A stretch of 64,000 nt of DNA from Candidatus Limosilactobacillus intestinigallinarum (lineage in GTDB: Bacteria; Bacillota; Bacilli; Lactobacillales; Lactobacillaceae). How positions within the stretch are numbered: position 1 is the first letter of the stretch; every line of letters starts with the position of its first letter. Positions 31,629 to 42,414 of this stretch are shown here, piece by piece. The translations under genes and the position numbers were made by a program. Location: assembly GCA_019117285.1 (NCBI GenBank), contig DXAA01000011.1, positions 62,001 through 126,000 on the forward strand. Direction: 5' to 3'. The notes below the pieces were generated by a model. The model did not search any database. It was not told the origin of the DNA and saw only the letters and a program-made list of their open reading frames with translations.

Positions 31629-31646
31629 ACAATTCCTCCTTAGATA

Positions 31647-31678
31647 GTGCTAAATTACAAAACAGGTTATTTTAGCAC
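31647..31678. promoter_or_regulatory. Inverted repeat in the MATE-pcrA divergent region
   Basis: GTGCTAAA (31647-31654) and TTTAGCAC (31671-31678) form an 8-base inverted repeat with a 16-base gap, about 20 bases upstream of the MATE start on the minus strand. It has the form of an operator for a dimeric repressor; no regulator gene is adjacent. Confidence 0.45.
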
Positions 31679-31750
31679 GGCCGCCGTTGCGCGGACAAGG
31701 CGGTCGGGGCAAATTGGCGATGCGTTTCGGCCCAAGGGAGCGGATTATTT

Positions 31751-31758
31751 GGTATAAT
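31751..31758 (+). promoter_or_regulatory. Extended -10 promoter of pcrA
   Basis: TTTGG-TATAAT (TATAAT at 31753-31758) is an extended -10 element 37 bases before the pcrA start. No good -35 box is seen, which is common with the TG extension. Confidence 0.6.
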
Positions 31759-31795
31759 ATTAGCCGATGATTTTTTAAGAGAGGACGGTAACGGC

Positions 31796-34063
31796 GTGAA
31801 TAACAGTCAAGAGCTTTTAGAAGGAATGAACGACAAGCAGGCCGAGGCGGTGGTAACCACCGAGGGACCCCTGCTGGTGATGGCCGGAGCGGGGTCCGGG
31901 AAGACCCGGGTCCTGACGCACCGGGTGGCCTACCTGATCGAGGAGAAGGGCGTCCTACCCTGGAACATCCTGGCAATCACCTTCACGAACAAGGCCGCTA
32001 AGGAAATGCAGGAGCGGGTCGGTAAGCTGCTCGGCGAGAGTGCTAACGACGTTTGGGTTTCGACCTTCCATGCCCTGTGTGTGCGGATCCTGCGTCGTGA
32101 CATCGAGAAGATCGGCTACAACCGGGCCTTCACAATTGCCGACACCAGTGAGCAGCGGACGTTGATGAAGCGGATCTGTGGCGAGCTGAACATCGATACC
32201 AAGAAGTTCGACCCCCGCAGCATCCTCAGTGAGATTTCCAACGCCAAGAACGCCCTGTTGACGCCGGCGGAATACAGCGACAAGGCCAACAGCATGTTTG
32301 AAAACATGGTGGCCCGGGCCTACAAGCTCTACCAGCAGGAACTGGAGGCCAACCAGGCCCTGGACTTCGACGACCTGATCATGAAAACGATCGAGCTGTT
32401 TGAACAGGACCAGGAGACCCTGGAGTTCTACCAGAACAAGTTCCACTACATCCACGTCGACGAGTACCAGGACACCAACGATGCCCAGTATCGTCTGGTC
32501 AACCTACTGGCCCGTGGCTACCAGAACCTCTGCGTCGTCGGGGATGCTGACCAGAGTATCTATGGTTGGCGGGGTGCCAACATGAACAACATCTTGAACT
32601 TCGAGCACGATTATCCCCAGGCCAAGACGGTCATGCTGGAACAGAACTACCGGTCTACCCAGAACATCCTGGACGCGGCCAATGAGGTCATTGTTAACAA
32701 CGTCAACCGGCGCAAGAAAAAGCTCTGGACCGAGAACGGTCAGGGGGAGAAGATCTCCTACTACCGGGCCCAGAGTGAGCACGACGAGGCCCAGTTCATC
32801 GTTGCCAAGATCAAGGAGGAACGAGAGAAGCATGGCTACCACTACAACGACTTTGCCATCCTCTACCGGACCAACGCCCAGTCCCGGGTGATTGAGGAAA
32901 CCTTCCTGAAGAGCAGCGTGCCGTACACGATGGTCGGTGGTCACAAGTTCTACGACCGTAAGGAAATCCGGGATGTCCTGGCCTACCTAACCCTGATTGT
33001 CAACCCCCAGGACTCGATGAGCTTCACCCGGGTCGTCAACACGCCTAAGCGGGGAATCGGGATGACCAGTGTCGAGCATCTGCGGGAGTTTGCCAACGAC
33101 AACCACTGGTCCCTCCTTCAGGCAGCTGAGAACGTCGACATTGCCAACCAGATCACCTCCCGGACCCGGAACAAGATTGCTGAGTTCGGTGAGTTGATGC
33201 AGAACCTGACTAAGCAGGCCGAGTACCTGAGCCTGACCGACCTGACCGACCAGATCCTGGAATTGAGTGGCTACAACAAGATGCTCGACCAGGATAAGAA
33301 CCTCGAAGCGCAGGCCCGTCGGGAGAACCTGGACGAATTCAAGTCCGTGACCCAGGAGTACGACGAGAAGCACAAAGACGATGAGGGTGACAACATCCAG
33401 AAGATCACCAACTTCCTGGCCGACCTGGCTCTGGTTTCTGACCAGGACGATGTTGATGAGCAGGCGCCAGCGGTCACGTTGATGACCCTGCACGCGGCCA
33501 AGGGTCTGGAATTTCCGGTCGTCTTCCTGGTCGGGATGGAAGAGGGAATTTTCCCCCTGTCCCGGGCCATCATGGAGGACGACGAGCTGGAAGAGGAGCG
33601 GCGTCTGGCCTATGTCGGTATCACCCGGGCCAAGAAGAAGCTCTACCTGACCAACGCCTTTTCCCGTCTGCTATACGGGCGGATCCAGCGCAATCAGCCA
33701 TCCCGCTTTGTTGAAGAGATCAACCCCGACCTACTGCAGTTTGAAAACAGTAATGAAGGGGGCGGCCTGAACGAGCACAAGCTGCCGTTCGGCAAGACCT
33801 CGGCAACTGCGACCACCTATCGTTCTCAGCACCACCACTACCGCGACGCCGGCAAGAAGGTCAAACCGGTTACCAACACCGGGACCGGGGCCGACAAGGT
33901 CAGCTGGAAGACTGGTGACAAGGTTCAGCACAAGAAGTGGGGGCAGGGAACCGTGGTCAAGGTCAGTGGAACCGGCAACGACATGGAACTAGATATTGCC
34001 TTCCCACAGCAGGGCGTCAAGCGGCTGCTGGCCAGTTTTGCCCCGATTACGAAAGTCGATTGA
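31796..34063 (+). CDS. pcrA: ATP-dependent DNA helicase PcrA (UvrD/Rep family)
   Basis: PcrA (755 residues) is a 3'-5' superfamily 1 helicase acting in repair, replication restart and removal of RecA or RNA polymerase. Motif I GAGSGKTRV is at about residues 31-39, motif II DEYQDTN near 222-228, then GDADQSIYGWRGA, the YRS of LEQNYRSTQN, and MTLHAAKGLEFPVVFLVGME. The C-terminal tail ends with a KOW-like segment (WKTGDKVQHKKWGQGTVVKV), as in other Gram-positive PcrA proteins, used to bind RNA polymerase. The start is GTG 31796. ligA follows after 18 bases, the usual pairing. Confidence 0.97.
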   Translation: MNNSQELLEGMNDKQAEAVVTTEGPLLVMAGAGSGKTRVLTHRVAYLIEEKGVLPWNILAITFTNKAAKEMQERVGKLLGESANDVWVSTFHALCVRILRRDIEKIGYNRAFTIADTSEQRTLMKRICGELNIDTKKFDPRSILSEISNAKNALLTPAEYSDKANSMFENMVARAYKLYQQELEANQALDFDDLIMKTIELFEQDQETLEFYQNKFHYIHVDEYQDTNDAQYRLVNLLARGYQNLCVVGDADQSIYGWRGANMNNILNFEHDYPQAKTVMLEQNYRSTQNILDAANEVIVNNVNRRKKKLWTENGQGEKISYYRAQSEHDEAQFIVAKIKEEREKHGYHYNDFAILYRTNAQSRVIEETFLKSSVPYTMVGGHKFYDRKEIRDVLAYLTLIVNPQDSMSFTRVVNTPKRGIGMTSVEHLREFANDNHWSLLQAAENVDIANQITSRTRNKIAEFGELMQNLTKQAEYLSLTDLTDQILELSGYNKMLDQDKNLEAQARRENLDEFKSVTQEYDEKHKDDEGDNIQKITNFLADLALVSDQDDVDEQAPAVTLMTLHAAKGLEFPVVFLVGMEEGIFPLSRAIMEDDELEEERRLAYVGITRAKKKLYLTNAFSRLLYGRIQRNQPSRFVEEINPDLLQFENSNEGGGLNEHKLPFGKTSATATTYRSQHHHYRDAGKKVKPVTNTGTGADKVSWKTGDKVQHKKWGQGTVVKVSGTGNDMELDIAFPQQGVKRLLASFAPITKVD

Positions 34064-34072
34064 GAGAAGTGA

Positions 34073-36121
<2,049 letters not shown>

Positions 36122-36123
36122 TC

Positions 36124-37248
36124 GTGAATGCGAAACTAAAGAAAATCACCACCGCCACCATGATTCTGATGAGCAGTCTTGTCCTGGCATCATGTGGCTT
36201 CGGCGGTCACTCATCCTCATCCAAGGATTACACCACGACTGGTTCCGGTGGTGGAAACTACCAGGGGGTCATCCAGAACGGCCGTTACAAGACTAGCAAG
36301 GCCCGGGGAATCAACGTCAGCCAGAATGACAACCAGTACAACCTGAAGAGTTTTGAAAACGGCTTGACCCAGGTTTCTAAGCGGGTTTTCTCGCCGAAGA
36401 ACTACATCTTCCAGGAAGGCCAATACCTCAACAGCAGCACGCTGGAGGACTGGCTGGGGCGGCAGAGTAAGAGTAATCCGTCTGGCCTGAACCCAGCTGA
36501 GGGGAAGAAGAGCGATCCAAACCCAATGTACATCCAGCAGATCGAAGAGCAGGACTACATGGAGGAAAGCGGTAATTCCATGAAGCTGAAGGGGATGACC
36601 ATCGGGATCGGAATCAACTCCGAGTACAACTACAAGAAGAAGACCGATGGCCCAAGCTACACCAAGAAGATCAGCGATGCTGAGGTCAAACGGCAAGGTG
36701 AGATTGCTGCGGCCAAAGTCCTGAAGCGGGTCCGGCAGAAGCGGGGCGTTGGTGATATTCCAATCGTGATTGCCCTTTACAAGCAAGCACCAGACGACAG
36801 CCTGGTCGGCGGGAGCTTCTTTGCCTACAGTAAGAATAGCGGTAGCAAGATTAGCAGCTGGCACCAGTTGGACTACAAGACCGTGGTTCTGCCAAAGGCC
36901 AGCGGTACGTCTAATTCAACGGGGAGTGCTAGTCAGACCGACAGTGATAGCTTCTCCAACTTCAAGAGTCAGATCCAGAGCTTCTTCCCGAACCTGAGTG
37001 GGGTTACCGCCCAGGCTCAGTACAAGAATGGCCAGCTGAACGGGATGCACATCACCGTGACGACCCAGTTTTACAGCCAGTCCGAGATCACCAGCTTCAC
37101 CCAGTACATCGCACGGGCAGCCAAGAAGTACCTGCCAAATGGGGTGCCAATTGATATTCGGATTCAGTCCGACTCCGAAATGCAGGCGATCGTTTACCGT
37201 GATGCCGGCTCGGACACCTTCCGGACACACATCTTGACATCATACTAG
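36124..37248 (+). CDS. camS: CamS-family sex pheromone lipoprotein
   Basis: A 374-residue secreted lipoprotein. The GTG at 36124 is chosen because AGGAGG lies upstream, inside the ligA end, and it yields a proper lipoprotein signal: basic MNAKLKK, hydrophobic core, and lipobox LAS-C with the lipidated Cys at residue 24. A serine- and glycine-rich linker and a CamS-type domain follow (EGQYLNSSTLEDWLGRQS, NPMYIQQIEEQDYM). Family members release a short hydrophobic peptide from the signal sequence that acts as a conjugation pheromone in enterococci. It is expressed with pcrA and ligA. The role of the mature protein is unknown. Confidence 0.9.
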   Translation: MNAKLKKITTATMILMSSLVLASCGFGGHSSSSKDYTTTGSGGGNYQGVIQNGRYKTSKARGINVSQNDNQYNLKSFENGLTQVSKRVFSPKNYIFQEGQYLNSSTLEDWLGRQSKSNPSGLNPAEGKKSDPNPMYIQQIEEQDYMEESGNSMKLKGMTIGIGINSEYNYKKKTDGPSYTKKISDAEVKRQGEIAAAKVLKRVRQKRGVGDIPIVIALYKQAPDDSLVGGSFFAYSKNSGSKISSWHQLDYKTVVLPKASGTSNSTGSASQTDSDSFSNFKSQIQSFFPNLSGVTAQAQYKNGQLNGMHITVTTQFYSQSEITSFTQYIARAAKKYLPNGVPIDIRIQSDSEMQAIVYRDAGSDTFRTHILTSY

Positions 37249-37255
37249 AATTAAT

Positions 37256-37296
37256 GAATCAGCCGGATCGTAGCCAACGGTCTGGCTGATTTTGAT
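37256..37296 (+). terminator. Terminator after camS
   Basis: AATCAGCC (37257-37264) pairs with GGCTGATT (37284-37291), followed by TTGATTT. It ends the pcrA-ligA-camS unit. Confidence 0.8.
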
Positions 37297-37387
37297 TTAT
37301 CCTAACGCTTTGATAAAAATCAGCGGCATTCTGTGCTAAAATTATAGAATGTATGTATACAAAATTACTGGAAAAGAGGTAGAGAGA

Positions 37388-37705
37388 ATGGCCAGTAAAA
37401 TCACTGAGCAACAAGTAGAACACGTTGCTGAACTTGCCAAGCTTGAGTTCCCGAAGGACGAACTGGGTAAGTTTACCACTCAATTAGGAAGCATTATCGA
37501 TATGTTTGAAGACCTCACTGCCGTTGACACCGATGGCGTTGAACCAATGACTTCAGCCACCGACCGGGTTAACGTGATGCGTGAAGATAAGGCCGTCAGA
37601 TCATCCAAGGAAGAGCGCGAGGCAATCCTGAAGAACGCTCCGGACACCGATGGCGGCTACATCAGGGTTCCAGCAATCATTGACGAAAGCGAGGACGGCG
37701 AATAA
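37388..37705 (+). CDS. gatC: Asp/Glu-tRNA amidotransferase subunit C
   Basis: GatC (105 residues) is the small scaffold of GatCAB, which converts mischarged Glu-tRNA(Gln) or Asp-tRNA(Asn) to the correct product. The start ATG 37388 (MASKITEQQVEHVAELAKLEF) is chosen over an in-frame ATG 39 bases earlier that lacks a ribosome site and lies in the promoter region. It contains TDGVEPMTSATDRVNVMRED, typical of the belt that wraps GatA. Its stop overlaps the gatA ATG by one base. Confidence 0.95.
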   Translation: MASKITEQQVEHVAELAKLEFPKDELGKFTTQLGSIIDMFEDLTAVDTDGVEPMTSATDRVNVMREDKAVRSSKEEREAILKNAPDTDGGYIRVPAIIDESEDGE

Positions 37706-39177
37706 TGGATTTCTATCAAACTGATCTGACCCAGTTACACGACGACCTGGTCAACAAGAAGATCAGCGCCACGGAACTGACCAAGGAAACCTTCGACCAT
37801 ATCAAGGGCAACGATGACCAGGTGAAGGCCTTTATCACCCTGAATGAGGACGCGGCCGTAAAGCGCGCCCAAGAGATTGATGCGGCCGGGATCGCCGGGG
37901 ACCAACTGGTTTCCGGGGTACCGCTGGCTGTTAAGGATAACATCCTGACCAAGGGGCTGACGACGACGGCCGCCTCCAAGATGCTGGCCAACTTCAACCC
38001 GGTTTACGACGCCACGGTGGTTGACAAGTTGAATAAGGCCGGCTTCATCAACGTCGGTAAGACTAACCTGGATGAATTTGCCATGGGTTCCTCGACGGAA
38101 AACTCCGCCTTCTTCACCTCCCACAACCCGTGGGACCTGACCCGGGTACCCGGCGGTTCTTCAGGTGGTTCCGCGGCTGCCGTTGCGGCCGGTGACGTCC
38201 TCGGGGCCCTCGGTACCGATACTGGTGGTTCCATTCGGATGCCAGCCTCCTTTAACGGCGTGGTCGGCATGAAGCCAACCTATGGCCGGGTTTCCCGGTG
38301 GGGGATCATTGCCTTCGGTTCCAGCTTCGACCAGGTCGGCTGGCTGACCCGGACCGTCAAGGACAATGCCTACCTGACCGCCCTGATCGCCGGCAACGAC
38401 GAGCACGACATGACCTCCTCCCTCAAGGAGGTCCCGGACTGGGCTGCCAACTTAAACGACAGTACCAGTGTCAAGGGTCTGCGGATTGCCGTGCCAAAGG
38501 AATACTTCGATGACCTGGATGAGGACGTGCACGACGTCATCAAGGCTGCCCTGGACCACCTTGAATCCCTGGGTGCCATCATCGATGAGGTCACCCTGCC
38601 CCACACCAAGTACGGGGTACCAGCCTACTACATCCTGGCTTCATCTGAGGCCTCATCCAACCTGCAGCGTTACGACGGAATCCGTTACGGCTTCCGGGCC
38701 AAGGATGTCAAGAACCTGGAAGACGTCTACGTTCGTTCCCGTTCCGAAGGCTTCGGTGAGGAAGTCAAGCGGCGGATCATGCTGGGGACCTTCTCCCTGT
38801 CCGCCGGCTTCTACGATGCTTACTTCAACAAGGCTGCTAAGGTACGGCGCCTGATCGCGCAGGACTTCGACGATGTCTTCAAGGACCACGACCTGATCCT
38901 GGGGGCCACCGGTGCTTCCACCGCCTTCAAGATCGGTGCCGAGATTGATGACCCGAAGAAGATGTACATGAACGATATCCTGACCGTGCCGGTTAACATG
39001 GCCGGCCTGCCGTCGATGTCCGTACCAGCCGGCTTCTCTGCCAAGAACGGGATGCCAGTCGGTCTGCAGATCATCGGGAAGCCATTTGATGAACAGACCA
39101 TCTACAACGCTGGTTACGTCTTCGAACAGACGACTGACTTCCACAAGCAAGCACCAAAGTTAGGGGGCCAAAACTAA
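37705..39177 (+). CDS. gatA: Asp/Glu-tRNA amidotransferase subunit A
   Basis: GatA (490 residues) is the glutamine amidase that supplies ammonia to GatB. The Ser-cisSer-Lys triad of the amidase family is present: Lys in PLAVKDNI (about residue 78), the cis-Ser in [14 protein letters not shown] and the nucleophile in [13 protein letters not shown]. The start overlaps gatC (TAATG), and gatB begins one base after the stop codon. Confidence 0.97.
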   Translation: MDFYQTDLTQLHDDLVNKKISATELTKETFDHIKGNDDQVKAFITLNEDAAVKRAQEIDAAGIAGDQLVSGVPLAVKDNILTKGLTTTAASKMLANFNPVYDATVVDKLNKAGFINVGKTNLDEFAMGSSTENSAFFTSHNPWDLTRVPGGSSGGSAAAVAAGDVLGALGTDTGGSIRMPASFNGVVGMKPTYGRVSRWGIIAFGSSFDQVGWLTRTVKDNAYLTALIAGNDEHDMTSSLKEVPDWAANLNDSTSVKGLRIAVPKEYFDDLDEDVHDVIKAALDHLESLGAIIDEVTLPHTKYGVPAYYILASSEASSNLQRYDGIRYGFRAKDVKNLEDVYVRSRSEGFGEEVKRRIMLGTFSLSAGFYDAYFNKAAKVRRLIAQDFDDVFKDHDLILGATGASTAFKIGAEIDDPKKMYMNDILTVPVNMAGLPSMSVPAGFSAKNGMPVGLQIIGKPFDEQTIYNAGYVFEQTTDFHKQAPKLGGQN

Positions 39178-39178
39178 G

Positions 39179-40603
39179 ATGAACTTTCAAACAACAATTG
39201 GGCTCGAAGTCCACGTTGAATTAAAGACGAACTCCAAGATCTACAGTCCATCACCGGTTGAGTATGGTGACCAACCAAACGCCAACACCAACGTGATCGA
39301 CTGGGGGTACCCCGGTGTTTTGCCAACCCTGAACAAGGGGGTCGTTCGTGATGGGATCATGGCCGGATTGGCCCTGCACGCGCAGATTGCCCACCACATG
39401 CACTTCGACCGGAAGAACTACTTCTACCCAGACAACCCGAAGGCCTACCAGATCACCCAATCCGACACGCCAATCGCTCATGATGGTTGGATTGAGATCG
39501 AGGTCAACGGCAAGAAGAAGAAGATCGGGATCGAAGAGATGCACATCGAAGAGGATGCCGGTAAAAACACCCACACCAGCAAGTACTCCTACGTTGACCT
39601 TAACCGGCAGGGGACGCCACTGATCGAAATCGTCTCCAAGCCGGACATTGCCTCCCCAGACGAGGCTGTGGCCTACCTGGAAGCCCTGCGGCAGCGGATC
39701 CAGTTCACCGGGATCTCCGACGTGAAGATGGAAGAGGGGTCGATGCGTGTCGACACCAACATCTCCATCCGGCCGGTCGGCTCCGATAAGTTCGGGACCA
39801 AGACGGAAATGAAGAACATCAACTCCTTCAACTACGTCCGGAAGGCCCTGGCCTTCGAAGAGAAGCGGCACCAGAACGTCCTGATGTCCGGTGGCCACAT
39901 CGCCCAGGAAACGCGGCGTTACGATGAACCAACCGGGACCACGGTTTCCATGCGGACCAAGGAAGGGGCCGATGACTACCGTTACTTCCCAGAACCAGAT
40001 ATTCCAGACCTGAACGTCAGCGACGACTGGATCAAGGAGATCGAATCTGAGATGCCAGAGATGCCGGGTGAACGGCGTAAGCACTACGTCGACGACCTCG
40101 GGCTGACCGACTACGACGCCATGGTCCTGACCCAGACGAAGGAAATGTCGGACTTCTTCGAGGCTGCCGTCAAGGATGGTGGCGATCCAAAGCGGGTGGC
40201 CAACTACCTGATGAACGACGTGAACTCCTACTTAAACGACCAGCACCTCGACCTGCCAGAGACCAAGTTGACGCCGGCTAACCTGGCCGGGATGGTCAAG
40301 CTGATCGAAGACGGCACCATCTCATCCAAGATGGCCAAGAAGGTCTTCAAGGGGATCCTGAACGGTGAGGAACCAAGTGCCTATGCTAAGGCACACGGCC
40401 TGGTTCAACTCTCAGACCCTGCTCAGCTGCAGCCAATCGTTGACGATGTCCTGGCCAACAACCAGCAATCTATTGACGACTACAAGAGTGGTAAGGACCG
40501 GGCATTCGGCTTCCTGATGGGTCAGATTATGAAGCAGACCCGGGGGAAGGCCAACCCACAGATGGTTACCCAGCTGCTGAAGAAGTCCTTGGCTGCTATG
40601 TAG
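39179..40603 (+). CDS. gatB: Asp/Glu-tRNA amidotransferase subunit B
   Basis: GatB (474 residues) activates the mischarged amino acid with ATP and transfers ammonia received from GatA. Recognisable parts are [19 protein letters not shown] at the N-terminus, [20 protein letters not shown], and the C-terminal YqeY-like tRNA-binding tail (about residues 400-474) ending [20 protein letters not shown]. Together with gatC and gatA it implies indirect synthesis of Gln-tRNA, Asn-tRNA or both. Confidence 0.97.
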   Translation: MNFQTTIGLEVHVELKTNSKIYSPSPVEYGDQPNANTNVIDWGYPGVLPTLNKGVVRDGIMAGLALHAQIAHHMHFDRKNYFYPDNPKAYQITQSDTPIAHDGWIEIEVNGKKKKIGIEEMHIEEDAGKNTHTSKYSYVDLNRQGTPLIEIVSKPDIASPDEAVAYLEALRQRIQFTGISDVKMEEGSMRVDTNISIRPVGSDKFGTKTEMKNINSFNYVRKALAFEEKRHQNVLMSGGHIAQETRRYDEPTGTTVSMRTKEGADDYRYFPEPDIPDLNVSDDWIKEIESEMPEMPGERRKHYVDDLGLTDYDAMVLTQTKEMSDFFEAAVKDGGDPKRVANYLMNDVNSYLNDQHLDLPETKLTPANLAGMVKLIEDGTISSKMAKKVFKGILNGEEPSAYAKAHGLVQLSDPAQLQPIVDDVLANNQQSIDDYKSGKDRAFGFLMGQIMKQTRGKANPQMVTQLLKKSLAAM

Positions 40604-40619
40604 CAAAGGAGGATTGGTC

Positions 40620-41627
40620 ATGCGAAAACGAGCGCGAGTGATTTACAACCCAACTTCCGGTCGGGAGGCCCTGCGCAGTGACCTGGTGGATATCCTGTCA
40701 ATCTACGAGCAGGCGGGCTACGAGACCAGTGCCTTCGCTACCACGCCGGCACCGGACTCTGCCAAGAACGAGGCCCGGCGCGCGGCCGAGGAGGGCTTTG
40801 ACCTGATCGTGGCCGCTGGTGGTGACGGGACGTTAAACGAGGTCGTCAACGGAATCGCCGGGTTGAAGCACCGGCCGACGATGGCGATCATCCCCGCTGG
40901 AACCACCAATGATTACGCGCGGGCGTTGCGGATTCCGCGTGATGATCCGATCGCGGCGGCCAAGCTGATCCTCCGTAAGAACAAGAAGTTCAAGATCGAC
41001 ATCGGCCAAGCCGGTGATAACTACTTCATGAACATCGCGGCCGGGGGAACTCTGACCGAGCTGACCTACGACGTGCCATCTCAGATGAAGTCGCTGTTTG
41101 GCTACGCCGCCTACTTTGCCAAGGGGGCTGAACTCCTGCCGCGGGTCAAGCCGGTCGATGTGGACATCAAGTACGACGGCCAGGAGTACCGGGGTCAGGC
41201 CTCAACGATCTTTCTGGCCCTGACCAATTCGGTCGGTGGCTTCGAGCAGATTGTGCCCGACGCCTCCCTGGATGACGGGAAGTTCACGATGATCATCGTC
41301 AAGAAGAGCAGTCTGATCGATATGCTGAGTCTGATGGCGAAGGCCCTGCAAGGCAAGCACATCGGTGACCCGGGAATCATCTATGCCAAGGCGACGGACG
41401 TTGAGGTGACGCCGCTGAACAAGGCTGACCGGATCATGATCAACCTGGATGGTGAATACGGTGGCGATGCGCCGATGAAATTCCACGACCTCAAGCAGCA
41501 CCTGGAAGTGATCGCTAATCTGGACGAAATTCCGGACGATGCGATCACCGAATCGCCCGACTTCAAACGGGTCGAGAAGGACTTCGTCGAGGGTGTCGGC
41601 AAGATCAACCAGGACCAAGAAAAGTAG
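40620..41627 (+). CDS. dagK: Diacylglycerol/lipid kinase
   Basis: A soluble lipid kinase of the DagK/YegS family (335 residues) that recycles diacylglycerol from lipoteichoic acid synthesis to phosphatidic acid. The nucleotide-binding AAGGDGTLNEVVNG lies near residue 62 and PAGTTNDYARAL near 89; the C-terminal beta-sandwich is complete. ATG 40620 is chosen because AAAGGAGG ends at about 40612; a TTG two codons earlier is too close. It follows gatB by 16 bases, the usual gatCAB-dagK arrangement, and ends in a terminator. Confidence 0.93.
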   Translation: MRKRARVIYNPTSGREALRSDLVDILSIYEQAGYETSAFATTPAPDSAKNEARRAAEEGFDLIVAAGGDGTLNEVVNGIAGLKHRPTMAIIPAGTTNDYARALRIPRDDPIAAAKLILRKNKKFKIDIGQAGDNYFMNIAAGGTLTELTYDVPSQMKSLFGYAAYFAKGAELLPRVKPVDVDIKYDGQEYRGQASTIFLALTNSVGGFEQIVPDASLDDGKFTMIIVKKSSLIDMLSLMAKALQGKHIGDPGIIYAKATDVEVTPLNKADRIMINLDGEYGGDAPMKFHDLKQHLEVIANLDEIPDDAITESPDFKRVEKDFVEGVGKINQDQEK

Positions 41628-41637
41628 CATAACAAAA

Positions 41638-41680
41638 ATGAGTGAGCCAGACGCCATGAAGAGGTATCTGGCTCACTTTG
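41638..41680 (+). terminator. Terminator after dagK
   Basis: AGTGAGCCAGA (41641-41651) pairs exactly with TCTGGCTCACT (41667-41677), followed by TTGTGG; the A-run upstream could allow function on the other strand too. Confidence 0.75.
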
Positions 41681-41691
41681 TGGTTACAATT

Positions 41692-41700
41692 TGCTATAAT
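41692..41700 (+). promoter_or_regulatory. Extended -10 promoter of the toxin-antitoxin pair
   Basis: TTTGC-TATAAT (TATAAT 41695-41700) with the TG extension, 20 bases before the antitoxin start. The same TTTGCTATAAT recurs before the rRNA methyltransferase gene at 42370-42379. Confidence 0.65.
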
Positions 41701-41719
41701 GTGATTACGAGGTGATCAT

Positions 41720-41965
41720 ATGCAAGAGATGAAAGAAGATGCTAAGTTCTTTAAGGCGGGCAACTCCTTTGGCCTGCGCCTGACGAAGCGGGACAAGGAA
41801 CGGATGCATGCCGAGCCAGGGGATGAGTATGAGAAGACGATCTCACCAGATGGTAAGGTCATCACCTTCAGGAAGAAGGAGGCTGTCGATCCGAAGACGT
41901 TGGCCATGATCGACCAGCTTTTCGACGAAAATAAAGAACTGATGGGACGGTTGAAGGACGAATGA
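41720..41965 (+). CDS. AbrB/MazE-fold antitoxin
   Basis: An 81-residue protein with a SpoVT/AbrB-like swapped-hairpin domain in residues 5-50 (KFFKAGNSFGLRLTKRDKER and PGDEYEKTISPDGKVITF), the usual DNA-binding part of MazE-type antitoxins, and a charged C-terminal helix (KTLAMIDQLFDENKELMGRL) that would block the toxin. It overlaps the downstream Doc toxin by four bases (ATGA). It probably represses the shared promoter. Such pairs stabilise the replicon or genomic region that carries them. Confidence 0.8.
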   Translation: MQEMKEDAKFFKAGNSFGLRLTKRDKERMHAEPGDEYEKTISPDGKVITFRKKEAVDPKTLAMIDQLFDENKELMGRLKDE

Positions 41966-42363
41966 TTTACTTAACTGCGGCAGAACTCGCAGCGGTCAAC
42001 CGGCGTGTGCTTGAACGGTCTGGCCAGGAATATCGGGGGATTCAGTACTCAGCTGGCCTGTCATTAGTGGTCGCCCAACCCCAGATGGTGGTGTTCGGCC
42101 ATGAGCTGTACCCAACCTTATGGCTGAAGGCGGCCTATATCATGCAGAAGGTGACCAAGAAACATATCTTTGTGGATGGTAACAAGCGAACGGCCTATCT
42201 GGCTACGCTCCTCTTCCTGCGTAAGAACGGGTGGGGTCTTCGTCTGAATGCCGACGAGGGTGAGGCATTGATCATCCAGCTGACCATGGCAGACGATAAC
42301 GAGGATGAGATGAAGAAGATTGCCCGCCTCCTGGAGAAACGTAGTGAACGGGTTACAGACTAG
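41962..42363 (+). CDS. doc: Doc-type toxin (Fic/Doc family)
   Basis: A 133-residue Fic-fold protein. The motif HIFVDGNKRTAY places His at residue 68, Phe 70, Asp 72, Asn 74, Lys 75 and Arg 76, the Doc version of the Fic motif. Doc toxins phosphorylate EF-Tu and stop translation, whereas Fic enzymes with HPFxxGNGR transfer AMP. Doc's usual partner is a Phd-type antitoxin; here the adjacent, overlapping gene is AbrB-like instead. Length and helical layout fit the family. Confidence 0.85.
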   Translation: MIYLTAAELAAVNRRVLERSGQEYRGIQYSAGLSLVVAQPQMVVFGHELYPTLWLKAAYIMQKVTKKHIFVDGNKRTAYLATLLFLRKNGWGLRLNADEGEALIIQLTMADDNEDEMKKIARLLEKRSERVTD

Positions 42364-42370
42364 TTGAATT

Positions 42371-42379
42371 TGCTATAAT
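42371..42379 (+). promoter_or_regulatory. Extended -10 promoter of the rRNA methyltransferase gene
   Basis: TTTGC-TATAAT with TATAAT at 42374-42379, 36 bases before the GTG start codon. Confidence 0.65.
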
Positions 42380-42414
42380 AAGAACGCTGAGAACGTAGAA
42401 TATGGAGGAAAATT

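Noticed and set aside
31650-31976. Minus-strand open frame over the pcrA start
   Set aside because: Proline- and serine-rich translation without ribosome site, covering the pcrA promoter and P-loop region.
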